Shown here one piece after another: positions 54,301 to 64,000 of a stretch of DNA of 64,000 nucleotides. The stretch lies in assembly GCA_965112735.1 (NCBI GenBank), contig OZ218961.1, positions 496,001-560,000 on the forward strand, given 5' to 3'. Made by a program: the position numbers and the translations under genes. Under the pieces are notes generated by a model. That model did not search any database. It was not told where the DNA came from and saw only the letters and a list, made by a program, of their open reading frames with translations. Numbering within the stretch: position 1 is the first letter of the stretch; each line of letters starts with the position of its first letter. The DNA comes from Phaeosaccion multiseriatum (lineage: Eukaryota > Ochrophyta, other classes).

Positions 54301-57300
54301 TCCCCTACCTCTCTCCCCCTCCCCTCTCTCTCCTCTCTACTCTCTCTCTCGTTCTCTCTCTTTCCTCAGGCGCAGCAGCAATCGCTTGCCTCGGTCCTGC
54401 AGCAGCAGGAGAGTGACCAACTCGGCGGTATCGGGGCCGGTGTGACTGAGATGAACCCTGCCGTGGCAGAGCAGCTGGGCAGGCTCAAGCACGACAATGA
54501 CACGCTGAGAGCTGCCCTCAACCTCAACACTGTCGACCAGGTGAGTCCAGGGGGAGCAGGAGGGAGGATGGGAGGAGGGAAGGGGAGGGGGGAGGAGAAT
54601 AGAGGAGAGCGGAGGGACCTACCGCAGGTACTTCCATCATCTTCTTTCCGTACCTTTACGTAAGTCTTACTTATCTATCCCAACCCACACGCACACACAC
54701 AGGTGACCAAAATGGGCGAAGACATCGACGACGCCAACCGTCTCGCAGACACGTACCAAACAAGCCTGCAGGAGACTCGCGCTACCCTCAAGGGTAGGGA
54801 GGAGGAGCTGAGTCGGGCCAAGAAGACCATTGCCTCCTTAGAGGGAGAGCTGGCTGAGTGGAGGGCGAGGTATGAGAGTACTGTGGAGGAGTGGACCGCT
54901 AAGCATCAAGAGGCGATGGAGGACGCGGCGGCGAGGCTGGAAGCCGAGGTGGCGGCGAGGGAGAAGCAGTTTAAGGATGAAGTGGAGAGGTGGACCCTGA
55001 AGCTGGCGGATGAAGTAGAGGCCAGAGAGAAGCAGCTCCAGGACGAGGTGCGTGGGATGGAGGAGGGTGGGAGGAAGGAAGAGGGGCGAGGGGAAGTGAG
55101 AGAGGTTGGGTCTGATTGGGTCTAAGCTGCCGACGGCGGTGCCTGCCTATGTACACTCACACACACACACACACACATGCACGCACGCACACACGTACAG
55201 GTCAGCAGATGGGCCACGAAATACTCGGACGAGGTGTCCCGGAGACAGAGACAGCTCGACGACGAAGTGGAGCGATGGGAGAGGAAGTACAACGACGAGG
55301 GGGAGAGGCAGAGCAAGCTGCACGACGACGAGGTGAAGCGGTGGACCAACAAGTTTAGCAGCGAAGTGGAGCGCTGGGAAGCCAAGCTGCTGACCGAGGA
55401 GCAGGCTCACAGCAAAGACAATCAAGAGGGCGAGGAGAGGCTGTTACGGGCGGGTGTGGAATGGAGTGCCAAGTGGGAGAGGAGTGAGGCGGAGTGGAGT
55501 GCAAAGTACGCGCTGGCGACGACTGAACTTCACAACCTGCAGAAGCTGTTGGAGAAGACAGTTGCGGACTTGGAGGAGGCACACTCCACCAAGGTTTCCG
55601 AGCTGGAACAGGCTCATACTGTCAAGGTGGAGGAGATGGAGGAGGCGCTGCTTCGTACAACGGAGGAGTGGGGCACCAAGTACGATGTTAAGGTCCAGGC
55701 CTTAGAGGAGGAGAGAGTCCGTGCCGTGGCGGCCTTGGAGGAGGAGAGAGACAGCGCTGTAGCGGCTTTGGAGGAGCGGCTGAGCGAGGCTGTGGCACAG
55801 TGGGATACCAAATACCGCACCAAGGTGGGGCAGATGGAGGAGGAAGCGGAGAAGCTTCGAAGTGACTTACGGGAGGAGCAGGAGGAGCGTGAGCGCGTGA
55901 GTGGGGCGTACAAAGAGGGGGAGGTGCGGCTTCGAGAGACGGGGCAACTGCTCCAAGAAGAGAGGGAAGCGTCGAAGAGGATTGGTCTGGAGGGGCAAGG
56001 GGCTTTGGCGAGGGAGAGGGAGGAGCATGAAGCCGCTGTCAAGGCGGTGAGGGAGAGCGCGGATGAGGCGCTGAAGGAGGCGAGGGAAAGGGCAGATGAA
56101 GCGATGAAGGGGAAAGTGGCCGAGCTGGAGCGGAGTTTGGTGGAGGCGGAGGCGGCGAGGGAGGACAAGAGAACGACGATTGCGACCATCATGGCACAGG
56201 GAGAGGCCGTGGTGCAGGCAGTGAATCGCGAGGCAGATGAGAGAATCCAAGCAGTGAGGACAGAGAGCACAGCACAGCTTGAGAAGGAGAGAGAGGAGGC
56301 TCAGGTGAAGCTTCACGAGGAGAGAGAGGAGGGCCTCGCTATGTTGGAGAGGGAGAGGGCCGAAGGGGCACAGCGGCTGAGGCAGGAGCAAGGGCGAGCG
56401 GAGGCACTCCTCCGGGAGAAGGAAGAGGAGCACCTGCAAGCAAGAACCGACGCGGAAACCCGACTCAATGAGATGCGTACCATGGGGGAGGGAGTGATTG
56501 AGCGCCTCAAGAAGAAGGCGTCGGAGTACCAACAGACGCATTCTGTGACAAATGACAAGTACGAGAGCGATGTGGAGCGCCTGCAGCATAGCCTGACGGT
56601 GGAAAGGGCGAAGGTCTCCAAGCTGGAGGAGGAGGGAGAGGACCTGAGGGCCAGCGAGAAGAAGATGCGGAAGGAGAAGGTGCGATCCAGGCCACTTCAA
56701 AGAGGGAGGGAGGGTGATGGATGGATGGGCGATGGTAGTGGAGGTGATGGTGGTCTGGTGTTGCTGCAGTGCCGCTACTGCCAGTCGGCTCGGCTTGACT
56801 GACTCGGCTTGTTGGATGTGTCGGTAATGGTGGATGTATGCCTGGGCGTGCGTGTCGATCGCAGAATGTCTCTTGTCGGTGTGTGTACGTGCGCTTCTCA
56901 CTTGCCGATTTCTCTTTCTCAAAACCGATATGCCCATGTGCCTCCACTTTTTGTGTTGTGTGTACTGTTCTTTCCTGTTTTCACCCCGTCTCTTCTTGCC
57001 CTCCTTGGGGTCCCCCTTTGCCCGTCCGCGCCCCAACTCACTCCTTATTACACACACGCACAGGGTATGATGTGGGAGGAGAACGACCACCTTCGGCGCC
57101 AGTTGGGAGTACGCACGGGAGGGGGCGGCGCGAGCGACGCTCAGCTGGCGACGATCCACAAAGAGCTCAAATCCATGGCCAAGGAGCTGAAGAGGAGCAA
57201 GGATAAACTCAAACTGGCCGAGCAGATGGCAGCAGAAGGGGGGGAGGAGGGGAGAGGGGAGTTGGCGTCGCTGCCAGTTGGAGGTGGGGGGGGTGCAGTC

Positions 57301-58774
57301 AGAGTACCAACACGCAGAGGAGGGGGAGGGGCCGAGTACGGGGACATGGTGCGCGAATACGAAGCGCAAATTGAGAGCGCGCAGACTGAGAAGCAGGTGA
57401 GGGAGTGAGGTGGAGGGGGAGGGGATGGGTCGGAGTTTGGATGTGATTGTCCCTCTTCTTGTTGTGAGTAGGCATACCTCCTGGTGAGGAGGAGAGTAGG
57501 TCAGAGGGGAGAGAGAGAGAGAGCGCGTGTGTGTGTGTGCGTTCACTCTCCATCATGAACAAACAAACGAACAACACCCACCCCCAAAATACAAACGAAA
57601 CCATCTCTCTCTCTCTCTCCCTGTCTCCCTGTCTCTCTCTCACACAGGACTTCCTGATGAAATACACGGCAGAGGCGTGTGAGAAGAACAAGTTGCAACA
57701 GCGGCTCTCCGAGCTCCTTCAGGAGAACAGAGAGGCCAACCAACGAGTGCAGTCCTTCCAGCTCCAGCTGCTGCGCTACCAGCGACAGGAGGAGGACGGC
57801 AGTGGCTCCCACGGCAGCACCAGCGGCAACTACAGCAGCACTGCAAACTACATTGAGGCGACCACCCAGACCGATCTAGGAGCTCCAGGTCCGAGCAGCA
57901 AGAACAAGAAGGCTGCTGCTGCTGCTGCTACGGCAAAGAGAGCGTGTTCGTCTTCATGCTTGGCGACAGACTTGTGCACTGCCTGGCCTTGTGGATCACC
58001 AACATGCCCTGGGAATAAGGAGAACAACGGCGGCAACAACCAAGAGAACGCCAGCAAGAACGCTGCTGCCCTTGCTGCCTCTCCGGGTGTCGGGGCAGGG
58101 CGTAAGAGCAAGGGGCCGAGCTCAGCGCTGAGAACCATGAGGTACGAGCGAGGGAGATGTATATTATATATATATATATATATATATGGAGGGGGGGAGA
58201 GAGAGAATGGGAGGGAGAGACAACAGAGAGGGACGGAGACACAAAGAGAGAGAGAGCCAAGAAGCTAGCGTTCTTCGAGGAGGGTCGTGAAAAGCATGTA
58301 CGAGGGGTTTGTTTAGTGGCGTTTTCCTTTGTTGGAGCGTGGGTGTGGACAGGCATGTGGTGAAGAGGTGCATGCACGGGACGGAGAGCTGCGGCCACTC
58401 CCTTGCTTCCTCCAATGCCTCCTCGTGCTTCCTTCCTCTCTTACTCTCCATCTCCTCCCTTCCTCTGTGGCGCCCTCTCTACCCTCCTCCCCACTCTCCC
58501 TTCCCACTCCTCCCCCATACATCTGGCCCTCATCCTCCTCCTTCTTCTCGCCCCCCTTCTCGTCCTCCTCCTAAGGCGCCAACAACGAGAATCAAACGAG
58601 AACTACTCCTCAGAGGGGGAGGAAGACGCCCCCGCCAAGCAGTCGAGAAGATTGGGCATCGCAGGTGACCCCAAGAGCAAGAAGCAGCCTGCCCACCTAT
58701 CTGCGCCTGCCCCCCCTGGGCGAGAGAGCAGTGCCGTGACTGATGGAGACGCCCCGGAGTGTAATCAGATGTAA
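51383..58774 (+). CDS. Hook-family coiled-coil protein (microtubule/dynein adaptor-like)
   Basis: Hook proteins link cargo to dynein through an N-terminal Hook domain and long coiled coils. Exons: 51383-52061, 52482-52684, 52950-53027, 53169-53303, 53726-53884, 54015-54152, 54370-54540, 54703-55047, 55201-56679, 57064-57396, 57648-58141, 58576-58774. The Hook domain is in exon 1: VEAWVASFPGFEGATLRGLA, then CSCLEALLGYAVSEACETR and ELIGRIMELEEKAQDHIRQI, as in Hook proteins. Next comes the conserved coil LDxLxxLxxQxK-like series (ARLEELSDLQTQFKSQEE, LEKEVATIPTLKKQLEGYKR). A long coil in exon 9 has near-heptad repeats of the EEWGTKYDVKVQALEEER type. The tail is Ser/Asn-rich with KENN and basic patches. 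The exon 6 border seems to use a GC donor (CTGCAG/GCAGGT) to keep phase; another donor is possible. Confidence 0.85.
52249..52436 (+). repeat. (CTC)n triplet array, about 50 units
   Basis: The longest pure triplet array in the window, in Hook intron 52062-52481 just before the acceptor. It doubles as a polypyrimidine tract. All six frames are open across it (poly-Pro, Leu, Ser, Gly, Glu, Arg), so the large reading frames here are artefacts. Confidence 0.95.
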
Positions 58775-59529
58775 AGCTGGTTTGTGTCAGTTTCAGTGTC
58801 AGTTCCTGTGTGTGTATTTGTGTATTTAGGAAGAAGTTTTAAAGAAGAAACATTGGACGGAGCGTGAGCTACAATAGCCCTGTGCTTTTGTGTTTTGTGT
58901 AAGAGAGTCATTGGCGTCAGGTGATGGGTAAGCCTTTCGCGGGAGAGAGAGAGAGGGAGAGACAGCGACGCACAGCCGTGCTACTGTCGACTGCAGACTA
59001 CCGTAAAGCGAACTCCTGCATGTGGGGGTGTGCTTCTTGTTTCATCGCCTGTGGGCGTGAGAGCAGTCATCAGTGGTCGGTGGTCTGTCGCGCAGTCCCT
59101 CTATAAAAAAAAAAAGCTGTTTACGCCCAAACTCTCCCCTTTTTTGAGTATCTGTCATCTAGACACTCACCCTCTTTGGGGCTTGGTATGTGGATGAGTG
59201 TGCGCTTTGGGTGTAGGGTGCCCCACGGCATCATAGCCTTACTAGCAATCCCAAAGATGCTCGAAGGTTGGCTGTGCGGGGGTGGGTGTGTCGTGGCATG
59301 GGCCCTCGGGACGAAGCTGTGTTTCCCGCCAAGATCGGCCCGAAAACAAGGACGATTTTTGATATGGAGGGGCCTCTGTGTGTGTTGTTAGGGAAGGTAC
59401 ACACTAACTTCTCATATCTACCGATCCTCCCGCACTTCTCTTGCAAGCCGACACAAACACTGACCCTCACAAACCAACCAGCAGTAGCAGCCAGCCCAAC
59501 CACAGCTCAAAACAAACAAAGCTCTTATC
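58775..59529. other. Intergenic region and promoter of first spondin_N gene
   Basis: 58775-59150 holds the 3' flank of the Hook gene and a poly-A run at 59104-59114. From about 59260 to 59529 the sequence matches that upstream of the second spondin_N gene (63178-63461), including ATGCTCGAAGGTTGGCTGTG and ACACTAACTTCTCATATCTA. Promoter and 5' leader were therefore duplicated with the gene. Confidence 0.65.
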
Positions 59530-60496
59530 ATGTTCTCTTCATCCACCATCAAGACCACCATGATCGCCGCTCTCCTCGGCGCAGCTACCACTGGCGCGGC
59601 CGCCAAGGAGTGCGAGGGAACCTACAGAGTCTCCGTAGACAACCTCACCTTCCGCCAGCCCTTCAGCCCCGTCGTGGCGGTGGCGCACAACAAGGGATTC
59701 AAGGTCTTCGAGCCCATGGTGCCGGCGTCTGGACCTCTCCAGTCTGTCGCCGAGGACGGCGATGCCAGTGCCCTGGTGGAGCTCCTGGGATCCAACGACC
59801 TCGTGTGCGGCTACACGGTCGGGGAGGGGCCTCTCTTCCCTGGAGAGACGTGGGAGGGCATGCTTACGGTGTCCGAGGACTGCGATTGCGACACGCTGTC
59901 CTTCTCCACTGTGACCATGCTCATCAACACCAACGACGCCTTCATGGGAGTCAGCGCCATGCCCTTGGGCTATGAGGGGCTCTCCACCATGGCGCCTGCC
60001 TGGGACTCTGGAACGGAGGCGAACACTGAGATGGTGAGTGCGTCGTGAGGTGGGCAAGCAACTGGTACGCGTGTGTGGGGGCTCTCTTCTTCCGTCGTCT
60101 TATGTGCTGATGTTGCATGTGCTTTAGCGTATGAGGCAGAGGTCACGAGGCAGGGTGGCGGCCAACAGCAGCGCTCTCTCGTCTATCTTGTCAAGAAGCC
60201 CTTGTTACTGCGCTGACAAACATCCCCCCCCGCCCTTTTCGTCCTGTCATCCCTGCCCTTCTGCACCTCCTCCCCCCCTCCACCCTCCCCCCCCTCCCAC
60301 TCTCACGCGTTGGATACGCCAGTGCTCGGACATGCCCGGCCCTGCCTGCCCCTCCGATTCGGGCAACGTGTCCGGAGGGACTGGAGAGGGCTTTGTCCAC
60401 ATCTCCCGAGGCTTCCACGGAGTGGGATCCCTTGTGGAGCAGCGTTACGACTGGAGGAACCCCGTGTCCAGCATCAACGTGGAGCTGTACAAATAA
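59530..60496 (+). CDS. Secreted spondin_N-domain protein, copy 1 (225 aa)
   Basis: Two exons, 59530-60033 and 60323-60496. A signal peptide (MFSSSTIKTTMIAALLGAAT) precedes a single spondin_N-type domain: YRVSVDNLTFRQPFSPVVAV, VAEDGDASALVELL, TVSEDCDCDTLSFSTVTMLI, NTNDAFMGV, YDSGTE-like WDSGTEANTEM, CSDMPGPACPSDSGNVSG, GEGFVHISRGFHGVG and DWRNPVSSINVEL. Spondin_N domains occur in extracellular matrix proteins of animals and in secreted proteins of bacteria and protists. The domain stands alone here, so a cell-wall or surface role is plausible but inferred. The intron acceptor GATACGCCAG lacks a strong pyrimidine tract next to it, though one lies at 60220-60300. Confidence 0.88.
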
Positions 60497-61316
60497 AGTG
60501 TTGATTTTGTGTAAATAACCATCCGAGGACAGAGTGCAGCAGCAAGACACATACGTAGCGAGGGCGGCGGTAGGCATAGCCTGTTGGGTAAGGCCGGGCG
60601 GGGCAAGGGGAGGATACTTAAATTGATAAGGAGAGCCTTGGCAACCTTATTCAATTTATATGTAATTACACACAAAGCCATCATCTTCTGTGTACATTCG
60701 CTTCTTCAGTGCCTGCTGCAGCCTCGTCGATGCCTTGCGGCGCACACACGCACACACACACACACACACTTCTTAGGTTTCGATAGGTTGATTTCCTCAG
60801 TCAGATGGCATAGCTCGCTCGCCAACCGTCCATCGCAGATTGCTTCCCCCATGCCTCCTTCTCTACGCACATCACCTCTCTTCTGAGCTGCGTGGCGAGC
60901 TCCTACTTCCCTTCTCTCTGCCTCCCAAACGAAAGGAAGGGTTGGTGGTACGACATAGTTGTTGCCAAGAAGGGTTGCTTACGAAAGCACTACGTAAGAT
61001 TATGTCTTTGCAACTTTCCTCTCTTCTTGTAAGTAAGTGTGTGTCCCGGATCAAGACGGAACAAGTAAGACCACTCCAAAGAACATTGGCGCCTCTCTTT
61101 GGGGGGGGGGCATCTGGGAAAATTCCTCCTTGTGTTAGCTATCACTCCTTTCCTCCATGCCCCCTCATTGCCCCCCCCCCCCCCCCCTGCTTCGCTCCCG
61201 CCCTGCTGCTGCTGCCCCCGCTCAGAAGATCACCGGCTCGCAGGCAGTCGATTCGTGCGTGTCAGCAAGAGCGGATAGGCATCCCTTGCTTTCCAAGGCT
61301 GAACTTGGGCAACGCT
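60497..61316. other. Intergenic region between spondin_N copy 1 and ankyrin-type gene
   Basis: Contains a (CA)n run at 60745-60770 and C-rich stretches near 61160-61190. The frame of the downstream gene stays open back to 60840, but this part shares nothing with other family members. No separate gene is seen. Confidence 0.55.
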
Positions 61317-62417
61317 ATGGAGACGAGGCTGCAGCGGCGCAGGGCTTTGGGGCAGCACGGGGAGGCAGCGCGTGACTGTGGGCAGGGGAGGAGGTGGATG
61401 AGACAGTCTTCAGCAGCATCATCAGCGGGAGGAGGTGGTGCCAGTGCTACTGTTTCATGCGTAGGAGGGAGTGGGCTGCTCTTTGAAGCTTGCCACGAAG
61501 CTTTGGCACAGCTCGAAGTGCTCCGTATCATCTTAGAGTACGTGGAAGAAGGGCGCTTCTGCTTCGTGGGAGGTGTGAGCACGCAGTGGAGGGCCAGCTA
61601 CACCGCTTTGTATCCAGGAGCGGAGACATCATTTTCATCCGTGGTCAGCTCTGAGGAGTGCTTGAACTGGGCGACAAGTCAGCAAGGCCTCGAGCTGAGT
61701 GTCAAGCTCTTCAAGGCCGGTGCCCTGTACGGAGATGTCGAAGTATGCAAGGCCCTCCATGGCAAGGACTGTCCCTGGGTTGAAGCTGTGTATCACGAAA
61801 CAGCGTTCAATAGAAAGCATGGCCTGGGAGTACTGAAGTGGCTGCGCTCGGAGGACGTTCCCAGCAAGGAGCCGTACCCATGGAGCAGGAACGGCACCGA
61901 CATGCTAAGCTTGGCTGCGAAGGAAGGGCACCTGGAGATGCTCAAGTGGCTCATATTGGAGGGTCATGCATCATTTTATGAGCAGTGTTGGAACGACGCA
62001 TGTTGGGGTGGGCATATTCCCGTCGTGGAATGGCTTCTGGACCATCCTCCCACGAGAGCCGTGCTGGAAGATAATGATTATGAAGAGTGGCGCCATGGGG
62101 CTTGGTTTGCAGCTGCAAAGGGCCGCCTCGAGTTGCTGCAGTTCCTCCACGCCAATGCTCGCCACCTCTGTGATTGGGATGCGGTGGTCTGTATATATGC
62201 AGTCATGTATGGTAAGAACCTTGCCGTGCTGAAATGGCTCCGTTCGGAGGAAGTGCAGTGTGAGTGGGACCAAGGCTCGTGCCCACAGGTCATCAGGGAC
62301 ACGGGGTACGAATGCTTTTGCGGGGAGGATGAGGAGTGGGACATCGACGCCAAACCCTTTGAGGAGATAAAGCAGTGGGTGCACGCCAATGGGCACCCCT
62401 GCGACTGCCAGGACTGA
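61317..62417 (+). CDS. Ankyrin-type/F-box-like family protein (366 aa), only plus-strand copy
   Basis: Starts METRLQRRRALGQHGEAARD and contains GLLFEACHEALAQLEVLRII, RFCFVGGVSTQWRASYTALY, VCKALHGKDCPWVEAVYHE, VLKWLRSEDVPSKEPYPW, MLKWLILEGHASFYEQCW, VVEWLLDHPPTRAVLEDND, FLHANARHLCDWDAVVC, and ends WVHANGHPCDCQD. Intronless. It is the most diverged intact copy and lies between the two spondin_N genes, 19 kb from the minus-strand cluster. Its 3' flank resembles that of the 41502 gene, so the whole transcription unit moved together. Confidence 0.87.
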   Translation: METRLQRRRALGQHGEAARDCGQGRRWMRQSSAASSAGGGGASATVSCVGGSGLLFEACHEALAQLEVLRIILEYVEEGRFCFVGGVSTQWRASYTALYPGAETSFSSVVSSEECLNWATSQQGLELSVKLFKAGALYGDVEVCKALHGKDCPWVEAVYHETAFNRKHGLGVLKWLRSEDVPSKEPYPWSRNGTDMLSLAAKEGHLEMLKWLILEGHASFYEQCWNDACWGGHIPVVEWLLDHPPTRAVLEDNDYEEWRHGAWFAAAKGRLELLQFLHANARHLCDWDAVVCIYAVMYGKNLAVLKWLRSEEVQCEWDQGSCPQVIRDTGYECFCGEDEEWDIDAKPFEEIKQWVHANGHPCDCQD

Positions 62418-63461
62418 AAGGAGAACACGCTGGCGCGGAAGTGACAGAAAGACGCGAGACAGATGGCAAAGAGCCCGCTTTCTCTTTCACTGCCTTACCA
62501 AAGGCTGGGCGGGCGAGTGCCAGTAAGTCAGTAAGTGCGGGTCAGTGGAGAGCTGGATGGACGGTCGTGGCTGGTTCCCTTCGAGGAGCTGTAGATGTGC
62601 TATCATGCGGCTCTAACAGCATCACAGCAGAGGCAGGCACGTGAAGACATCCTCGCTGTGGTATCTTCGCCGGACACCTTGCGCTCTCCGGCTGGTGGGC
62701 TGGGGGCACTCATTCGAGCCAGGCAGGCAAGAGGGTAGTACAAGTATACGACCATTGGAGAGCTGGGCAGCGAGCGAAGAGTGCCTGACTCAGTGAGTGT
62801 GTGGGGCCGTCCACGTGCCTGCCGCTGCTCCAGTTGCTCTGCTCGCGCCCCTCGCTGCCCCCCTTGCGTACCTTTGCCCTGGCTGGTGAACACGTTGGTG
62901 CTACGGCTGCTTTAGAAGCGCTACGGCATGCTGAGGAGGGGCTAGGCCACGCAGAAGCGGGCACCGAGCGAGGGCTAGCTTCAAGTGGTCTATATATATA
63001 TATATATACAAACAGTACACCGCAGCTTAAAAAAAAAACTTTCCTTTGAATGTAGCCACTTAAATTACTACAATCATCTGACCGGCTCTCTTCGTCTGCT
63101 CTTGCACACCTTCCCCCCTCCCCTTGAACTGTAGTGCTTCATCCAATCAACGCTGCCTCGGCCCTTCTAGGAATCCAAAGATGCTCGAAGGTTGGCTGTG
63201 TGGGGGTGGGTGTGTCGTGGCACGGGCCCTCGGGACGAAGCTGTGTTTCCCGCCAAGATCGGCCCGAAAACAAAGGCATGATTTGCTGAAACGGGGGCAG
63301 TGGCATCCATGGAAAGGCCTGTTGTTAGCGAAGGTACACACTAACTTCTCATATCTACCGATCCTCCCGCCCTTCTCTTGCAAGCCTACACAAACACTGA
63401 CCCTCACAAACAAACCAACAGCAGCCAACCACAACTCAAAACAAACAACAAAGCTCTCACC
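62418..63461. other. Intergenic region with ankyrin-type 3' flank and spondin_N promoter copy
   Basis: 62530-62680 matches the 3' flank of the ankyrin-type gene at 41502. A (TA)n run lies at 62990-63010. 63178-63461 is the duplicated spondin_N upstream region, slightly diverged in the middle (63270-63330). No gene is seen. Confidence 0.6.
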
Positions 63462-63965
63462 ATGTTCTCTTCATCCACCATCAAGACCACCATGATTGCC
63501 GCTCTCCTCGGCGCAGCTACCACTGGCGCGGCGGCCAAGGAGTGCGAGGGAACCTACAGTGTTTCCGTGGACAACCTCACCTTCCGCCAGCCCTTCAGCC
63601 CCGTCGTAGCTGTGGCACACAACAAGGGATTCAAGGTCTTCGAGCCCATGGTGCCGGCGTCTGGACCTCTCCAGTCTGTCGCCGAGGACGGCGATGCCAG
63701 TGCCCTGGTGGAGCTCCTGGGATCCAACGACCTCGTGTGCGGCTACACGGTCGGGGAGGGGCCTCTCTTCCCTGGAGAGACGTGGGAGGGCATGCTTACG
63801 GTGTCCGAGGACTGCGATTGCGACACGCTGGCCTTCTCTACTGTGACCATGCTCATCAACACCAACGACGCCTTCATGGGAGTCAGCGCCATGCCCTTGG
63901 GCTATGAGGGGCTCTCCACCATGGCTCCTGCCTGGGACTCTGGAACGGAGGCGAACACTGAGATG
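63462..63965 (+). CDS. Secreted spondin_N-domain protein, copy 2 (first exon; 3' end outside window)
   Basis: Exon 1 of a second spondin_N gene, nearly identical to 59530-60033. The proteins differ at only a couple of positions (for example YSV for YRV and TLAF for TLSF). The exon ends EANTEM before GTGAGTGCG at 63966, as in copy 1. The second exon, with the GEGFVHI and DWRNP parts, would lie beyond 64000. The nearly unchanged 5' flank suggests a recent duplication of about 3.9 kb spacing. Confidence 0.88.
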
Positions 63966-64000
63966 GTGAGTGCGTCGTGAGGTGGGCAAGCAACTGGTAT

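Noticed and set aside
55867-57546. Long minus-strand reading frame of 559 codons
   Set aside because: It is the antisense of the Hook coiled-coil exons, whose strong codon bias leaves the opposite strand open. It has no recognisable domain.
59539-60057. Minus-strand protein opposite spondin_N (also 63471-63989)
   Set aside because: It is duplicated only because the sense gene is duplicated. It has no domain, while the sense strand has a signal peptide and spondin_N motifs.
60840-61316. N-terminal extension of the plus-strand ankyrin-type protein
   Set aside because: The frame is open but the residues are not shared with other family members, which all start at METRLQRRR.
1-64000. tRNA, rRNA or organelle/bacterial origin
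   Set aside because: No cloverleaf or rRNA segments were recognised. Multi-intron genes and nuclear protein families exclude a bacterial or plastid contig.

Overview
The window is eukaryotic nuclear DNA from a protist, most probably an alga with a secondary plastid and plausibly an ochrophyte (stramenopile). Three things support this. Genes are broken by many spliceosomal introns with GT-AG borders. Orthologues of typical eukaryotic proteins are present (NIP7, a Hook-type dynein adaptor, an SOS1-type antiporter, a cytochrome b5 fusion). The bacterial/plastid ribosome factor RbfA is nuclear-encoded behind a hydrophobic signal ending in an APTARPF-like motif, as expected for bipartite plastid targeting. 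The standard genetic code fits all genes. The exact genus cannot be read from the sequence.

Layout. 1-8712 (+): 3' part of an SOS1-like Na+/H+ antiporter gene, with introns made largely of microsatellites and a ~1 kb array of a 35-bp unit carrying a splice donor. 9060-16010 (-): duplicated cluster of two FNIP-repeat genes, three copies of a second unrecognised family (one frameshifted, one fragment) and a broken ankyrin-type gene. 16229-20074: NIP7 (+) and plastid RbfA (-), convergent. 20346-32344 (+): 24-exon AAA+ ATPase of the Msp1/ATAD1-DAA1 type. 33360-42599 (-): four ankyrin-type/F-box-like paralogues, an FNIP relic, a retroelement fragment and two possible orphan exons, built by segmental duplication. 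43085-43300: long imperfect fold-back element. 43601-58774: a membrane protein gene (-), a degenerate sterol 3beta-dehydrogenase fused to cytochrome b5 (+), a DnaJ-thioredoxin gene (-) and a Hook-family gene (+), arranged as divergent and convergent pairs. 59530-64000 (+): two nearly identical spondin_N secretory genes with a sixth ankyrin-type gene between them; the second is cut by the window edge.

The single-copy housekeeping genes form compact head-to-head pairs sharing 270-320 bp promoters. The ankyrin, FNIP and spondin families sit in duplication-rich stretches and are mostly free of introns. The most unusual features are in the introns: tandem repeats grown from the splice-site sequence itself, introns whose two ends are complementary microsatellites, and a few short motifs that recur in both orientations in introns and also inside coding exons of unrelated genes.
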